DNA of 22,232 bases. It comes from Rubrobacteraceae bacterium. GTDB lineage: Bacteria > Actinomycetota > Rubrobacteria > Rubrobacterales > Rubrobacteraceae. A program made the translations under genes and the position numbers. The notes beneath the pieces were generated by a model, which had not been told where the DNA came from, did not search any database, and saw nothing but the letters and a program-made list of their open reading frames with translations. The stretch spans positions 1 to 22,232 of the forward strand of contig JAUJMB010000011.1 of the NCBI GenBank assembly GCA_030447045.1, in the 5' to 3' direction. Shown in pieces: positions 22,156 to 22,232 of the stretch (within the stretch, counting starts at the first letter, position 1; each line of letters opens with the position of its first letter).

Positions 22156-22232
22156 CTAGGCCGTGCGGCGGTTCAGGCGGCGCTCGAGGCCGTTTGCCAG
22201 GTAGATCAGGGGCAGGCAGATCGCCAGGTAGA
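22156..22232 (-). CDS. Amino acid ABC transporter permease, C-terminal end only
   Basis: The last 24 codons of a minus-strand gene running off the window edge: YLAICLPLIYLANGLERRLNRRTA and a TAG stop at 22156-22158. The hydrophobic helix ending in LERRL is characteristic of HisM/GlnP-type permeases, and the next gene is the matching binding protein. Too short for a full-domain call, but the context makes it likely. Confidence 0.65.
   Translation of the reverse strand, partial: YLAICLPLIYLANGLERRLNRRTA

Overview
The window is very GC-rich, gene-dense chromosomal DNA. It starts many genes at TTG or GTG (possibly CTG), still uses ATA for isoleucine fairly often, and encodes a PASTA-domain Ser/Thr kinase, two VanW-domain proteins, MurJ and a class-A-type serine hydrolase. 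This fits a Gram-positive, actinobacterial chromosome, most like Rubrobacter or a relative. That is my inference from gene content and codon style; no rRNA, tRNA, CRISPR array or insertion sequence is visible that could settle it.

Layout. 1-3481 (+): the 3' part of an RND (HAE1-type) efflux pump with an unusual extra membrane pair between its halves, a thioredoxin-fold protein lacking the expected cysteine that probably starts at CTG one base after the pump's stop, and a small unknown protein. 3681-6300 (-): an aminoglycoside 6-adenylyltransferase-like protein behind an M14 zinc carboxypeptidase. 6301-6675: a repeat-rich divergent intergenic region carrying promoters. 6676-8049 (+): a one-PASTA membrane Ser/Thr kinase. 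8119-9120: two unknown proteins transcribed divergently. 9401-11203 (+): VanW-domain protein 1, closed by a strong bidirectional terminator. 11309-15658 (-): a four-gene, partly overlapping operon encoding a double-GNAT protein, an acyl carrier protein, an AMP-forming ligase and a PLP-dependent decarboxylase. 16020-19052 (+): VanW-domain protein 2 and a serine beta-lactamase/transpeptidase-fold protein. 19357-20928 (-): MurJ. 21190-22232 (-): a polar amino acid ABC transporter binding lipoprotein and the last codons of its permease.

The most interesting part is the four-gene minus-strand operon between the two VanW genes. A carboxylate-activating ligase, a free-standing carrier protein, a decarboxylase of the DAPDC fold with non-LysA active-site motifs and a two-domain acyltransferase form a complete set for loading an amino acid on a carrier, decarboxylating it while tethered, and transferring it to an amine acceptor. 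This parallels the BtrI/BtrJ/BtrK and VinL/VinN/VinO logic of natural-product pathways and the ligase/decarboxylase pair found in exosortase-A loci. Here it lies among cell-envelope genes (two VanW, PBP-like hydrolase, MurJ, PASTA kinase), so a role in modifying an envelope polymer is a reasonable hypothesis; the substrate and acceptor cannot be read from the sequence.

A second theme is intergenic repeats. A GTAGGGGCGGGT-type hairpin occurs twice, each time between convergent gene ends. The 6301-6600 region holds two different 7-base-period repeats and a perfect 12-bp hairpin.
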